This document shows, piece after piece, positions 49,895 to 59,459 of a stretch of 64,000 bases of DNA; the stretch's first letter is position 1, and each line of letters starts with the position of its first letter. Source of the DNA: Paenibacillus aurantius. GTDB lineage: Bacteria; Bacillota; Bacilli; Paenibacillales; NBRC-103111. The DNA is taken from the NCBI RefSeq assembly GCF_032268605.1, contig NZ_CP130318.1, positions 4,283,913 through 4,347,912 on the forward strand. The letters are read 5' to 3'. The notes under the pieces are model-generated. The model made no database searches. It saw only the letters and a list, made by a program, of their open reading frames with translations, and was not told the origin of the DNA. Position numbers and translations under genes: made by a program.

Positions 49895-52819
49895 CTATTG
49901 CCGCCGTTTCTTGGCGGCGAGAAGCCGGCTCATGGTCTCGCTCCGCCCTGCCGTTTCCCCTTGAACAGGCTGATCGGGTGGAGGTACGGGACGCTCCTTT
50001 CCTTCCCCGCCACCCGGCCGGTCTCGAACGGGAGCGCGAGAAGGACCTTTGCCGGCTTGTGCCTTCCGGTTCTCCTCCGCCAGCGCGTCCTCTCCCCGCT
50101 TCATGAGGCCCGCACCCGGGACTTGATTAGGCGGCCGCTCCTCTCCCAAGCTCCGGTAAAAGGCCGCCGCCTGGTCCTTGCGTCTGCCGAGCCTCTCCAT
50201 CTTGGCCGGAGCGGAAGGGACAGTAACCGGCCGGCCGCTGAAACCGAACCGCCTCCTCGCCCTTTCCGCGAGCCGCGACCATGGCACATTCAACCGCCTG
50301 GCCGCAATGTCGGCCACCCACAAGAGAGCGGCAGCGGCCAGCAGCAGCCTCGTTCTGTCCCGGCTCTGCTTCTTGGCCTGGACGGCTCCCTGGAAGACTT
50401 CCTCGGGATGCTCGGATGAAAGCAGACGGCCTCCGGTCATGTCGGCCAGCTGCTTAAGCTTGGCGGTTTGGTCGCCGGCCGATAGCCGGTATTCCGGTGA
50501 GTAGGGGATGACAAAGCCCGTAGTGGAGGATCCCAGCGTCTTGGAGCGGTCGGCGGGATCCTGAACATCGATGCGTGTCAGGTAAACCCCCGGTTGGCGC
50601 ACGGGCACCTGCGCCTCGTATTCACCGGGCAGCGTAGGAATCGCGGCGAGCTCCGTTGTCCCAAGAGCTTCATCCGTCACCGTCGCTTGGATCTCTCCCT
50701 GGAATGCCGGATCGGCGCTCTTAAGGTCAAGCCTGACCTGATCCCCCTCCAGCCGGGAGGTGACCTCGAAGGCAGAAGCTTGAAACTGGGGAAACGTCCA
50801 TTTCACCAGCCGGCTGAACACTTCGGGAAACCGGTCCCAGGATGTCCAGTCCGGCGACCACTTGCCGCTGAAATCACTCGTCCAGGCCACGCTGCGGCCC
50901 GAGCCGTACTGCCAGCGGACAAGAAGCGGATCCGGCTCGGGACTGAGCAGAATCGTCTCAGCCGATTCTTTGGCCGTGGCCGCCACATACGCCTTGACCT
51001 TCGGAACGCCGTCCCCGAACAAGCCGCTCCAATCCGCGAGCTGTCCCGCCGCCGGGACAAAAGGCTGGTCGACGACATAGGTCCGCGACATCATGACGGT
51101 TTCCCGGCTGAAGATAGCGGGAAGCGTGCTCTGGTCGTTCGTGAAATAATAACGCCCCTTTGCGAGCTTGGACAGGTACTCCAGCAGCTGCCCGTCCGCC
51201 CCGTCCCCGACGGCCACGGCCGACATGGTCATGTTATTCTGAACCATGTTCCCGGTTAAAGCCTCATAGCTCTGGCTGGTCGCCGATTGTCCGTCTGTAA
51301 GCAGAATAATATGCTTGCGCTGGGCTTCCACCTTCAACAGCTTCTGGTACGCGGCATCCACGGCCGTATAAATCTCCGTTCCGCCGTCAGGCTGAATGGA
51401 GGAGATCTGTTCCATTACCTTCTCCCGGTCGGTCAAGCGGGTTGGCTCTACCACCCACCAGGGGGAGGTATCGAAGGCAACAACGCCGACTGTATCCTTA
51501 TCCCGGAGCATCTCGACCGTCCGCAAAGCGGCTTCCTTGGCCAGCTCCAGCTTGCCGCCGCCCATGCTTCCCGACCGGTCAATGACCAGGATCAGCCCTA
51601 GCGACGGAACCTCCCTTTTTCCTTCCAGCTCCATCTTAACCGGCAGGGCCTTCTCAATCGGCGTTTTGAAGTAGCCTCCCAGGCCGTAGCTGTCCTCTCC
51701 TCCGACCATCAGGAGGCCGATTCCGTAATCCCTTACCGCCTGTTCGATGCGTTCCATCTTGGGACCCGAAATCCGGGTCGCCGGCACATTGTTCAGGATA
51801 AGGCTGTCGTACCCTGTGTAATCCGCCAATTCAGACGGAAGCATTTCCGGGGAAATAATGGTAAAACCAATCAGTCCTGACGTGAGCGCGGCCGTTATAT
51901 TGGAGGAGGAGCCCGGCTTTCCTTCCACGATCAGCACCTTCGGAGGACCCGTCACCCGGCTGAAGGCATAGCCGGAATTGTTGGCCGCCTGTTCGTCGTC
52001 AGGGAAATAGATTTCCGCGCGGTACCGGTGAAACCCCGGCTCGCGGGCCAGGCTCTGCAAGGCGAAGCGGTTCTCGCCCTTCTCCACGGTGACCTGCTCT
52101 CTCGTCAGCTCCTGGTTGTCTTCATAAACCCTCAGCTCTCCGGTTCCGGCAAACGTGCTGTTCAAGGAGATCTCCAGGGAATATTTCTCCGCCTGGTAGA
52201 TCTTCTCCGGCACCTTGACGCTTTCAATGGAAATATCACGGCCGGCTTCCTTCGCCATCGGAAGAACATCGACGGGAATCCCTTTGTTCTGAAGCAGCCT
52301 CGCCTGCCGAAGAAGGTCCCCCGCGTTCTCTTCTCCATCCGAGATGAGGACGATCCGAGGGGTAACGGATTCCGGAAACAGACTCCCGGCCAGCTGAAGG
52401 CCACCGGCCAGATGAGTAAACTGGGAATTCACTTTCCCATCGTAAGCGATCCGGCCCGTCCCTTCCCCGGACAGTTGGCGCTCCACCAGCGACTCCAAGC
52501 CCGTACTGATCACACCCGCCAGGTCTTTCTCTCCTTTGGCGGAGACGGAAGCTTGAATCCATTGTCCGGCCGTCTGACCGGCCGGCATACTGTCCGAACG
52601 GTCCAGGACGAAGTAAACGGCTTTTTGTTCCATAGTAGCCACCGTCTGCAGTCCGGCCAAGGCCAGGATAAGGAGCAGCAGGATCAAGGAGCGCAGCGGA
52701 ACGGCCATGCGCCTCCGCCATCCGCCCCGAGCCGGATAAGTCCGCCACGCCCAGACGGCAAAGGCCGCAAGAGGCAGGAGCAGAAGGAGATACCAAGGCT
52801 CGTTAAATTGAATTCCCAC
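49895..52819 (-). CDS. double-VWA membrane protein
   Basis: A 974-residue protein, the last gene of the MoxR operon. Two N-terminal helices (about 8-25 and 40-60) precede a first VWA domain (about 66-200) with the metal site DRSDSM. A beta-rich part and a GATase-like domain (about 300-400) come next. A second VWA domain (about 410-590) has VIDRSGSM and TDGQS. A further helix near 845 and a charged tail of about 120 residues follow. Intact DxSxS sites suggest Mg2+-dependent ligand binding in both domains. Starts at GTG. It overlaps the preceding VWA gene by 17 bases. Confidence 0.85.
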   Translation of the reverse strand: MGIQFNEPWYLLLLLPLAAFAVWAWRTYPARGGWRRRMAVPLRSLILLLLILALAGLQTVATMEQKAVYFVLDRSDSMPAGQTAGQWIQASVSAKGEKDLAGVISTGLESLVERQLSGEGTGRIAYDGKVNSQFTHLAGGLQLAGSLFPESVTPRIVLISDGEENAGDLLRQARLLQNKGIPVDVLPMAKEAGRDISIESVKVPEKIYQAEKYSLEISLNSTFAGTGELRVYEDNQELTREQVTVEKGENRFALQSLAREPGFHRYRAEIYFPDDEQAANNSGYAFSRVTGPPKVLIVEGKPGSSSNITAALTSGLIGFTIISPEMLPSELADYTGYDSLILNNVPATRISGPKMERIEQAVRDYGIGLLMVGGEDSYGLGGYFKTPIEKALPVKMELEGKREVPSLGLILVIDRSGSMGGGKLELAKEAALRTVEMLRDKDTVGVVAFDTSPWWVVEPTRLTDREKVMEQISSIQPDGGTEIYTAVDAAYQKLLKVEAQRKHIILLTDGQSATSQSYEALTGNMVQNNMTMSAVAVGDGADGQLLEYLSKLAKGRYYFTNDQSTLPAIFSRETVMMSRTYVVDQPFVPAAGQLADWSGLFGDGVPKVKAYVAATAKESAETILLSPEPDPLLVRWQYGSGRSVAWTSDFSGKWSPDWTSWDRFPEVFSRLVKWTFPQFQASAFEVTSRLEGDQVRLDLKSADPAFQGEIQATVTDEALGTTELAAIPTLPGEYEAQVPVRQPGVYLTRIDVQDPADRSKTLGSSTTGFVIPYSPEYRLSAGDQTAKLKQLADMTGGRLLSSEHPEEVFQGAVQAKKQSRDRTRLLLAAAALLWVADIAARRLNVPWSRLAERARRRFGFSGRPVTVPSAPAKMERLGRRKDQAAAFYRSLGEERPPNQVPGAGLMKRGEDALAEENRKAQAGKGPSRAPVRDRPGGGEGKERPVPPPDQPVQGETAGRSETMSRLLAAKKRRQ

Positions 52820-54737
52820 GCCGGAACACCCCCCACTCCGCTAAAATGACAACAGCGGCCAGCAGGAGAACCCACGGCAGCCATGAATAGGGGGACTCCC
52901 CCGCATGCCGGTCGGCCGGCTCTTCGGAGGAAACCCCCTCTTCCCCCGTCCCCTCTTGAGCTCCAGGGAAGACCAGCTCGGGACGGCGGGCGAAATCCGA
53001 TTCACCGGGATCGGCGGCTGCTTCGAGGTACCGCCGGATTTCGCCTTGTCCCTTCTCCGCTTTCTCTACAAACTGATACAAGCCGGGACGGTCGGGTACC
53101 GTCTGACTGCCGGAGACGGCTTTGTCCTTCTTCTCGGCAGGCAGGCTCACCGGCGAAGAGCCCGGAGAGTCGACGGCGACCCATTCGGCGGAAACCGTCT
53201 GCGGCGAAACCGCCAGCTCCTTCCGGCTGCCGGCCGTCACTCTTCCGAGGCTCGCGCCTTGAGCGGAGCCGAGCCAGTCAACCGCATTTTGGACGAGAAT
53301 GGGAAATTCGGAACGAAGGGGAAGATCCGACTGGTGCAGATCAAAGGTAAACAGAAGACGGGGACGCCCGTTCTCTTCCCCGGCCAGTATAAGCGGAGAA
53401 GTACCGTCGGAAATAACCGGCTTGCCCCAAGGAACGGAGCCGACTTTCGTCCGCTTGGCGATATGCGTATCCTGAAAGCTGATATAGCGGGTCACGGGAT
53501 GCTCCGTGATGCGGTAATCCCTTCCGCCCTCTTCGTCCTCCCCTTCTACGCCGCTGTGAATGTACCAGACCGGCAGGGAATCGAGAAGGGCCTTCCATTC
53601 CTTCGTTTGCAGCAGGGACGGGGAAACCGAATCCACCACGATCAGATCGGGTTTGCTCTCGGCTGTAAGGGGAGCGGTGCCCGGCTGGACGGCCATCTTG
53701 GTAATCTCGATATTCGCCAAACGGAGCGCCTTCTCCAGAAACAAATTCCCTTCCGACAGAAGCAGCGCCTTACGGGGACGGTCCCCTTCCGGAAACGCAT
53801 AGGCACGGTTATCCGCGGGATACGTATCCTCCGGATCGACCGCTTGAATCCGGTAATAATCGGAGAGAGGCAGCCCGTCCCAATATAAGCTTCTCTGATT
53901 GCCGGCCGGGATCGTCACTTGGCGTGAAGGACCGGCTTGGGAGCCCGCCGCAAGCGTTACTTCCACCTCCCGGGCCGTCCCGCCCCAGTTCCGGAGGACG
54001 GCGACGGCGGACATCGTACCGGACGAGGAGTCCGGGGCTTTGACGCCAAACTGCATGACGCTGACGTTTCCGGCATCCGGATTCCCCACGTCCTCCCGAT
54101 GGACAGGTACGGAATAAGTCAATCCGGCGGCAGGATCTGTCCAGCGGCCGTCGGTGTAAACCCGGATTTCTCCGTCGGGGTCATCCTGGGTAAGAGCAGC
54201 GGCGAGCGACATCGTTTCTTTATAGGCGGTTTTTCCGTAGGAGGGGGTTACCGCCTTAAGCGCCTCCAGCACCCGGTCCGCCGAAGCTTCCCGGGCAACG
54301 GGAACCTCCGGCTCTGTCCCCATCAGCAGAAGGGTAACGAGGCTTCCCGGACTCTTGGCTTGAATCCGCTCCGCTATCCGCCGCTTGGCCTCCTCCAGGG
54401 CGGAATTCGTCCCCTCTCCGCTTCCCGTTCCCGCCTCCATGCTTGCGGAGCGGTCGAGGACATAAACGGTATGCCCGCTCTCGCCTTTCGGAGACCAGCT
54501 GAACGGCTGCAGCAGAGCAAAGACGAGCAGGGCGGCCGCGGCCAGCTGCAGAATAAGCAGCAGCTGGTTCCGCAGCTTCTGCCAGGGGCGATTCGCTTCC
54601 AGGTTGCGAAGCACCCGGTTCCACAGCAGATGGCTCGGAATTTCGGTATCGATGTATTGGCGCTTCAACAGATAGAGAAGCACAATGGCCGGAAGCGTCA
54701 GACCGAACCACAGGCCGTTTAGCCATTGGAAATGCAT
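52803..54737 (-). CDS. BatA/VWA membrane protein
   Basis: A 644-residue protein with an N-terminal BatA-type segment (WLNGLWFGLTLPAIVLLYLL, SHLLWNRVLRN), a second helix (about 55-75), and a VWA domain (about 88-230) with the metal site VLDRSASME. A long beta-rich extracytoplasmic region follows, and a C-terminal helix (near 625). It overlaps the downstream double-VWA gene, so translational coupling is likely. A role as a membrane arm of the MoxR complex is inferred. Confidence 0.85.
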   Translation of the reverse strand: MHFQWLNGLWFGLTLPAIVLLYLLKRQYIDTEIPSHLLWNRVLRNLEANRPWQKLRNQLLLILQLAAAALLVFALLQPFSWSPKGESGHTVYVLDRSASMEAGTGSGEGTNSALEEAKRRIAERIQAKSPGSLVTLLLMGTEPEVPVAREASADRVLEALKAVTPSYGKTAYKETMSLAAALTQDDPDGEIRVYTDGRWTDPAAGLTYSVPVHREDVGNPDAGNVSVMQFGVKAPDSSSGTMSAVAVLRNWGGTAREVEVTLAAGSQAGPSRQVTIPAGNQRSLYWDGLPLSDYYRIQAVDPEDTYPADNRAYAFPEGDRPRKALLLSEGNLFLEKALRLANIEITKMAVQPGTAPLTAESKPDLIVVDSVSPSLLQTKEWKALLDSLPVWYIHSGVEGEDEEGGRDYRITEHPVTRYISFQDTHIAKRTKVGSVPWGKPVISDGTSPLILAGEENGRPRLLFTFDLHQSDLPLRSEFPILVQNAVDWLGSAQGASLGRVTAGSRKELAVSPQTVSAEWVAVDSPGSSPVSLPAEKKDKAVSGSQTVPDRPGLYQFVEKAEKGQGEIRRYLEAAADPGESDFARRPELVFPGAQEGTGEEGVSSEEPADRHAGESPYSWLPWVLLLAAVVILAEWGVFRRGNSI

Positions 54738-54859
54738 AGGTCACCTCGTTTGTCCCTGCCGGCCGAAGGTCGGCCTTCCTCCTCTAGTAGAGGGTCTTTC
54801 CCCGAACGGGATGGAAAAAGGGCTTCTGCCCCTTAGGCACAGAACACCCCGGTTCGTAA

Positions 54860-55762
54860 TTAGAACAGAAGACCCGCGTCGCGAAAGGCTCGGCGGACGG
54901 TTACGTCCACCGGGACATCGGTTACTGCCAGAACGTAAGCCATCCCCCGCTCGCGGCAAAATCGTTGAAGCCCGCGCGTATAACGGTCCACCGTCTTCCG
55001 GTATTCCTCCAGCACACGGCGGGAAACGGCAACCTCCTTCGCTTCCCCGGTTTCGCTGTCGATCAGACGAAGATCCCCCATAAGGTCGGGACGGACTTCT
55101 TCCGGGGACAGGACCTGGACGACCACCACTTCCTGGCGCGCGGCCAGGAAATAAGAGAGGGTCTCCTCAATCCCCGACTCATACAGGAAGTCGGAGAAGA
55201 TCCACGTGCTGCCCGGGAGCCTAGGAAGGGCGGAGGGCTTCATCAGGGCCCCCTTCATGTTTCCGGAAAGCTCCACCTCCGCCTGCTCCAGAAAGGCAAA
55301 AAGCCGGGAAGCGGAGCCTTTGCCCCGCATAACCGGAAGCTGCCCGATCATGTCCTCCCCGAACAGCTTCACCCCCACCCGGTCATATCCCGCCAGGGTG
55401 ATGTACCCTACGCAAGCGGCCAGGCGGCGGGCATAAAGGAACTTGGAATGATCAGGATGGCTATCCGTGCCTCCAAAATCCATGGACCGCGAGACGTCCA
55501 CATAGAGGTGAACCTGTAGCTCCTGTTCATCCATAAACTGCTTGATAAACGCCTTGCCGGTTCGTCCGTATACATTCCAGTCCAGCTGCCGGGTGTCGTC
55601 GCCCGGGGTATACATGCGGTAGTCGGCAAATTCCATAGAGGAACCGAGCATGCGGGAGCGGCGCTTGCCCTGCATCGTCCCGCGGATTCTTTTCTTCGCG
55701 GCAACGCTCATCTGCTCGATTCGAAGCAGAAGACCCGGATCGGGAAAGAGCCTCCCGCTCAT
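54860..55762 (-). CDS. DUF58 domain protein
   Basis: A 300-residue protein of the DUF58 group that accompanies MoxR ATPases. The signature is visible: SSMEFADYRMYTPGDDTRQLDWNVYGRTG (near 40-68, in two parts: EFADYRMYTPGDD and RQLDWNVYGRTG), then a VWA-like LYVDVSRSMDFGG (near 90). No membrane helix. It overlaps moxR by four bases (ATGA). Probably an adapter that presents substrates to the MoxR ring. Confidence 0.9.
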   Translation of the reverse strand: MSGRLFPDPGLLLRIEQMSVAAKKRIRGTMQGKRRSRMLGSSMEFADYRMYTPGDDTRQLDWNVYGRTGKAFIKQFMDEQELQVHLYVDVSRSMDFGGTDSHPDHSKFLYARRLAACVGYITLAGYDRVGVKLFGEDMIGQLPVMRGKGSASRLFAFLEQAEVELSGNMKGALMKPSALPRLPGSTWIFSDFLYESGIEETLSYFLAARQEVVVVQVLSPEEVRPDLMGDLRLIDSETGEAKEVAVSRRVLEEYRKTVDRYTRGLQRFCRERGMAYVLAVTDVPVDVTVRRAFRDAGLLF

Positions 55763-56748
55763 CGGCCGTTCTCAAGCGAGGCGAGAATGTCCTCCACGAC
55801 CGTATCGGTGGAGACTCCCGTCGCTTGTCCTTCGAAATTAAGAAAAATGCGGTGCCGCAAGGCCGGTACGGCCACCTGCCGGATATCCTTCACCGACACG
55901 TGCATCCGCCCCTGGGTCATGGCCCTGACCTTGGCCACCGACACGATGGATTGAATGCCTCGGGGTCCGGAGCCGAACCGGACATAGTGACCAACGGAAT
56001 CCGGTGCGCCTTTCTCCCCGGGATGAGTTCTCATAAGAAGCTGAACCGCATAGTCGAGAACATCGTCGGCGAGAAGGATTTCCTTGGCCCCTCGCTGGAT
56101 TTCCTCCAGAAGCGGAGCGTCGGCCACCTTCCCGGCTTCCACCGTTACCGCGGAGGTAGTTCTTCTTACAATCTCCTTGAGTTCTTCCGGCGTCGGATAG
56201 GTGACGTGGATTTTAAGCAAGAAGCGGTCCAGCTGCGCCTCCGGCAGCGGATACGTGCCTTCGTTCTCCAGCGGATTCTGGGTAGCCAGAACAAAAAATG
56301 GCCGGGGAAGCCGGTGGGTGGTGGAGCCGATGGTCACCGTTTTCTCCTGCATGGCTTCGAGCAGGGCGCTCTGGGTCTTCGGAGTCGCCCGGTTGATCTC
56401 ATCGGCCAGGAGCAGGTTCCCGAACACGGGACCCGGCTGAAACTCGTAGGACGTTTCGCCCTTCTGGCCGAAGCGGATCACATTCGTTCCGGTAATGTCG
56501 GCCGGCATCAGGTCCGGGGTAAACTGAATCCGGGAGAAGCTCAGGTCAAGCGTATCGGCGATCGTCCGCACGAGCATCGTCTTGCCGAGGCCCGGTATCC
56601 CTTCGAGCAGGGCGTGTCCTCCGGCCAAAATACACCAAAGAATCTGCTCGACCACCTCCTGCTGGCCGACGATGACGCGACCGATCTGTTCTCGTATGGC
56701 ATTAATGGAAGCCGTCCAGCCCTCCACTTGTTCTTTCGATTCGATCAA
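55759..56748 (-). CDS. MoxR-family AAA+ ATPase
   Basis: A 329-residue ATPase. Walker A is GIPGLGKTMLV (near 45), Walker B NLLLADEINRATPKTQ (near 110), sensor 1 ATQNPLENEGTYPLPEAQLDRF (near 150, in two parts) and sensor 2 near GPRGIQSI. MoxR rings act as chaperones that load cofactors or assemble complexes with VWA proteins, which here lie directly downstream. I use TTG at 56748 with GAGGTGG ahead; the GTG at 56757 has no site. Confidence 0.93.
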   Translation of the reverse strand: MIESKEQVEGWTASINAIREQIGRVIVGQQEVVEQILWCILAGGHALLEGIPGLGKTMLVRTIADTLDLSFSRIQFTPDLMPADITGTNVIRFGQKGETSYEFQPGPVFGNLLLADEINRATPKTQSALLEAMQEKTVTIGSTTHRLPRPFFVLATQNPLENEGTYPLPEAQLDRFLLKIHVTYPTPEELKEIVRRTTSAVTVEAGKVADAPLLEEIQRGAKEILLADDVLDYAVQLLMRTHPGEKGAPDSVGHYVRFGSGPRGIQSIVSVAKVRAMTQGRMHVSVKDIRQVAVPALRHRIFLNFEGQATGVSTDTVVEDILASLENGR

Positions 56749-56763
56749 GCTTACCACCTCGCT

Positions 56764-56790
56764 CTAGTGCCTTATCCGGTAAGGCAAGAA
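56764..56790 (+). repeat. MITE-like short repeat, fragment D
   Basis: CTAGTGCCTTATCCGGTAA, 19 bases identical to the end of copy B, followed by GGCAAGAA after an internal loss of about nine bases. It fills the short gap between moxR and the coiled-coil gene, ending at that gene's stop codon. Confidence 0.5.
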
Positions 56791-58521
56791 TCATCCATCC
56801 GGCTGGATTTCGGTAAAATAGTCCCTCACTCGGTTTTGCATGTTCTGCGGCAGGGGATGGCGGTCCAGGGAGCTTTTAGCCTCCGCGGCATACTCCGAGT
56901 AGACCTCTTCGTAGGGCCGCGATACGCCGTCCACTACCGGAGCGGGACCGCCCTTCTCCACCTGTCCCGGACCGCTAACCGGTCCTTGGTCGGACTGTAC
57001 GTTGCCGGAGCCTTCAAGCGAACGCGGCGTCGTCACGAGGCTTCGGTTGCCCGCCCCCGTTCCGGCGCCCGTACCACCGGCCGCTCCACTGCCGCCAGCC
57101 CCGCGCCCGCTTCCCGCACCGGCTCCAGCTCCGTTGCCTGCGCCTGCACCGGCTCCGCTTGCCCCAGCCCCGGCTCCAGCGCCTGCTCCCGATCCGGCTC
57201 CAGCGCCTGCACCGGCACCTGGCGCCGGTGACGAGCCAGGCGGCGCTGATGCCGACGGCTGCTGGCCGCCGGGCGGGCTTGCCGATCCGGCGCCCGCGTT
57301 AGCGGCCAGCGCTCCGGCGAGTCCGCCCGGGCTCCACGCCGCCGAAGCCGGCGTGCCGGCTGCCGCAAGCTGCGCGGCCATCGGCAGGCCCATCTGCGCG
57401 AGCTGGGCGCTCTGCTGCTGGGCCAAGGCCAGCTGCTGCGCATTCTGCTGGAGCTCCTGGGCGGCAAGCTTCATCTGCTCGCCGAGCTTTTCCAGCTGTT
57501 CCTGCAGCTCCTTCGGGTCGGCGTCCGGGGAACCCGCCTTCTTGAGTCCTTGGGCCGTCTCCTTCATCGCCTCTTTCAGCGGCTGGAGCTCTTCCCCGCC
57601 CGGAGCTTGCTGCGCCAGCTTCTCCAGCTCCTTAGCAAGCGCCTCCTTTTGCTCGGGAGAAAGCTTCATGACTTGGGAGGCGAAGGAGTCTAGTGCCTTT
57701 TGCAGCTCCTCGGAACGGCCCTGCTGAAGGGCCTCCGCAGCCTGCTTAAGGGAAGCCTGCTTCTTCATCTCCTCGGCCAGCTGCTGGGTCCGCTGGATCG
57801 CTTTTTCCGAGTTCTCCGCCTGTTTATCCAGCTCTTTCATCGTTTTTTCCATTTCCTCCAGAGCGGCGCGGGCGTCCTTGGGGCGGTCCAGCGCTTCGTC
57901 CAGGCGATTTAATTCCTTCTCCATATTCCGCTTCGCGGGCTCCGGGAGGCTGGCGCTCTTAAGCTTCTCCTTCATCTCCTGCACCTGCCGGTCCTGCTCC
58001 TGCACCCACTGCTTCTCTTCCGCTTCTTTGAGCGCCTGATCATGCATCGGATTCGGCAGGAGCAGAAGGACGGCAGCGGCTGCCGCTCCCCCGGCCAGCA
58101 CCAGCATCGGACGGAGAAGAGACGGAAGACGAATGTTCTCTTTTAGCGTTGCCGCGAACCGGTTGAGGTACGTCTCGGCTTCCTCCCGCTGGATCCGGGC
58201 GATCGGAGAATCGGAAGCCCGGTATTGGAGCGCGGTCGATACCGCGTCCTGGGCTTCCCCTTTGTCCACGACGGCCGCGGCGGCTTCATCCGGTACAGAC
58301 CGGAGGAACCCGTAGAGGAAGCCCGCAACGACTCCCAGTAGAACCAGTCCGACGGCCAGAAAGGGCTCGTGAAGCATCGGAATCAGCCGGGCTGTCCCCA
58401 GAGCAAGGAGGGAGGCCCCGAGCCCGGCGGCGGTGCCCGCCCAAGTACAACGCAGGGAGCGGACGAGACGCAGGCGGTTTTTGACAGGAACAAGCAGCCG
58501 GGATAAACGATCTCTCTCCAT
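56791..58521 (-). CDS. membrane coiled-coil protein with Gly/Ala tail (DUF4175-like)
   Basis: A 576-residue protein. Three membrane helices (about 25-45, 55-75, 135-160) lead into a long cytoplasmic or surface coiled coil (about 165-385) rich in Gln, Glu, Lys and Leu. Then come a low-complexity Gly/Ala segment (about 428-492) and a C-terminal acidic/aromatic end. This order recalls DUF4175-like proteins that sit next to MoxR-DUF58-VWA genes. No enzyme motif. Likely a structural part of the operon's complex. Confidence 0.75.
   Translation of the reverse strand: MERDRLSRLLVPVKNRLRLVRSLRCTWAGTAAGLGASLLALGTARLIPMLHEPFLAVGLVLLGVVAGFLYGFLRSVPDEAAAAVVDKGEAQDAVSTALQYRASDSPIARIQREEAETYLNRFAATLKENIRLPSLLRPMLVLAGGAAAAAVLLLLPNPMHDQALKEAEEKQWVQEQDRQVQEMKEKLKSASLPEPAKRNMEKELNRLDEALDRPKDARAALEEMEKTMKELDKQAENSEKAIQRTQQLAEEMKKQASLKQAAEALQQGRSEELQKALDSFASQVMKLSPEQKEALAKELEKLAQQAPGGEELQPLKEAMKETAQGLKKAGSPDADPKELQEQLEKLGEQMKLAAQELQQNAQQLALAQQQSAQLAQMGLPMAAQLAAAGTPASAAWSPGGLAGALAANAGAGSASPPGGQQPSASAPPGSSPAPGAGAGAGAGSGAGAGAGAGASGAGAGAGNGAGAGAGSGRGAGGSGAAGGTGAGTGAGNRSLVTTPRSLEGSGNVQSDQGPVSGPGQVEKGGPAPVVDGVSRPYEEVYSEYAAEAKSSLDRHPLPQNMQNRVRDYFTEIQPDG
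57045..57235 (-). repeat. Gly/Ala-codon tandem repeat in the coiled-coil gene
   Basis: Imperfect repeats of GGCGC/GCCGGT-like units coding GAGAGA... with occasional Ser and Asn. High GC, liable to length change by slippage. The opposite strand reads as a Pro/Ala-rich frame with no gene features. Confidence 0.7.
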
Positions 58522-58583
58522 GGGGTTCTCCTTTTCCTAGCTCAAGGGATGGGCGACAAACTGGCGGGCGACCCAAGGTTCGT

Positions 58584-59459
58584 TCAAGAACGCTTTTTAA
58601 GACGCGGCCGGATATAACGGATGCTGATCCATACCGCCGCTACCGCCAGAACCGCATAGACGGGAACGCATACCTCCCACAGCTCCACAGGAGGCTGGGC
58701 ATTGTTCGACCCGGTTACCCGGAACACAGACCGTGAGATGCCCGGCTCAAACAAGCTCAGCAGAGCCGCCGCCGGATTGAAGCCGAGAATATACCCCGCC
58801 CAGGAATAGGACGGCGGAGTGGTGCCGCGGTATGCCCTCTGCATTACCTCCATAAAGAAGAGATAAAGCATCCCGGTCCCGGCAAAGATGAACAATGTGA
58901 AGCCGTAGGTCACGATAATGGAGATTACCGTTTTCTTGAACAGGGTGGAGAACATGATGCCGAAAGCACCCAGCACGAACATGATGAACAGGTAGAACAG
59001 AAAAACCTTGATCAGCTGACTGGGCGAGATGCCTCCGAACAGGAAGACGATGCTGTAGACCGGCATCGTGGCGACAATGACGAGCAGCATGAAGCTTAAA
59101 GAGGAAACCAGCTTGCTGACGATAATCGTCGTCGAGCTCTGCTGCGTCGTAAGAAGCATATTAAGCGTCTGCTTCTCCCTCTCCCCGCTGACGATCCCTG
59201 CGGTCAGTCCCGGCGTCATGAAAGCGATGAGGCCAAGCTGCGCACAGCTGAGAAAATAGAACATCACCCGGCTGTTCTCCGGATTGAAGCCCGGCGATCC
59301 GTTTCCGAAGCCGCCCATGGTGACATAGATATAGCCGAATGCCATCAGTCCGATGGCAAGCAGGTAGACAAGCAAGGCGATCGGGGAGCGGATGGTCCGC
59401 ATCCTCAGGCGAAATTCCTTGTCGAGAACAGGATTGATCAATCGCTGCTGCCACTTCAT
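58584..59459 (-). CDS. ABC-2 type transporter permease
   Basis: A 291-residue protein with six helices (ALLVYLLAIGLMAFGY, ...), an early EFRLRMRTIRS segment and family-like SGEREKQTLNMLLTTQQS (near 95). It follows the ATPase gene with a four-base overlap. Substrate unknown. Confidence 0.88.
   Translation of the reverse strand: MKWQQRLINPVLDKEFRLRMRTIRSPIALLVYLLAIGLMAFGYIYVTMGGFGNGSPGFNPENSRVMFYFLSCAQLGLIAFMTPGLTAGIVSGEREKQTLNMLLTTQQSSTTIIVSKLVSSLSFMLLVIVATMPVYSIVFLFGGISPSQLIKVFLFYLFIMFVLGAFGIMFSTLFKKTVISIIVTYGFTLFIFAGTGMLYLFFMEVMQRAYRGTTPPSYSWAGYILGFNPAAALLSLFEPGISRSVFRVTGSNNAQPPVELWEVCVPVYAVLAVAAVWISIRYIRPRLKKRS

Noticed and set aside
57045-57235. CRISPR-like regular repeat
   Set aside because: Short imperfect in-frame units without spacers; it is a coding low-complexity tract.
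57002-57727. Pro/Ala-rich frame on the plus strand
   Set aside because: It mirrors the Gly/Ala repeat of the coiled-coil gene on the other strand.
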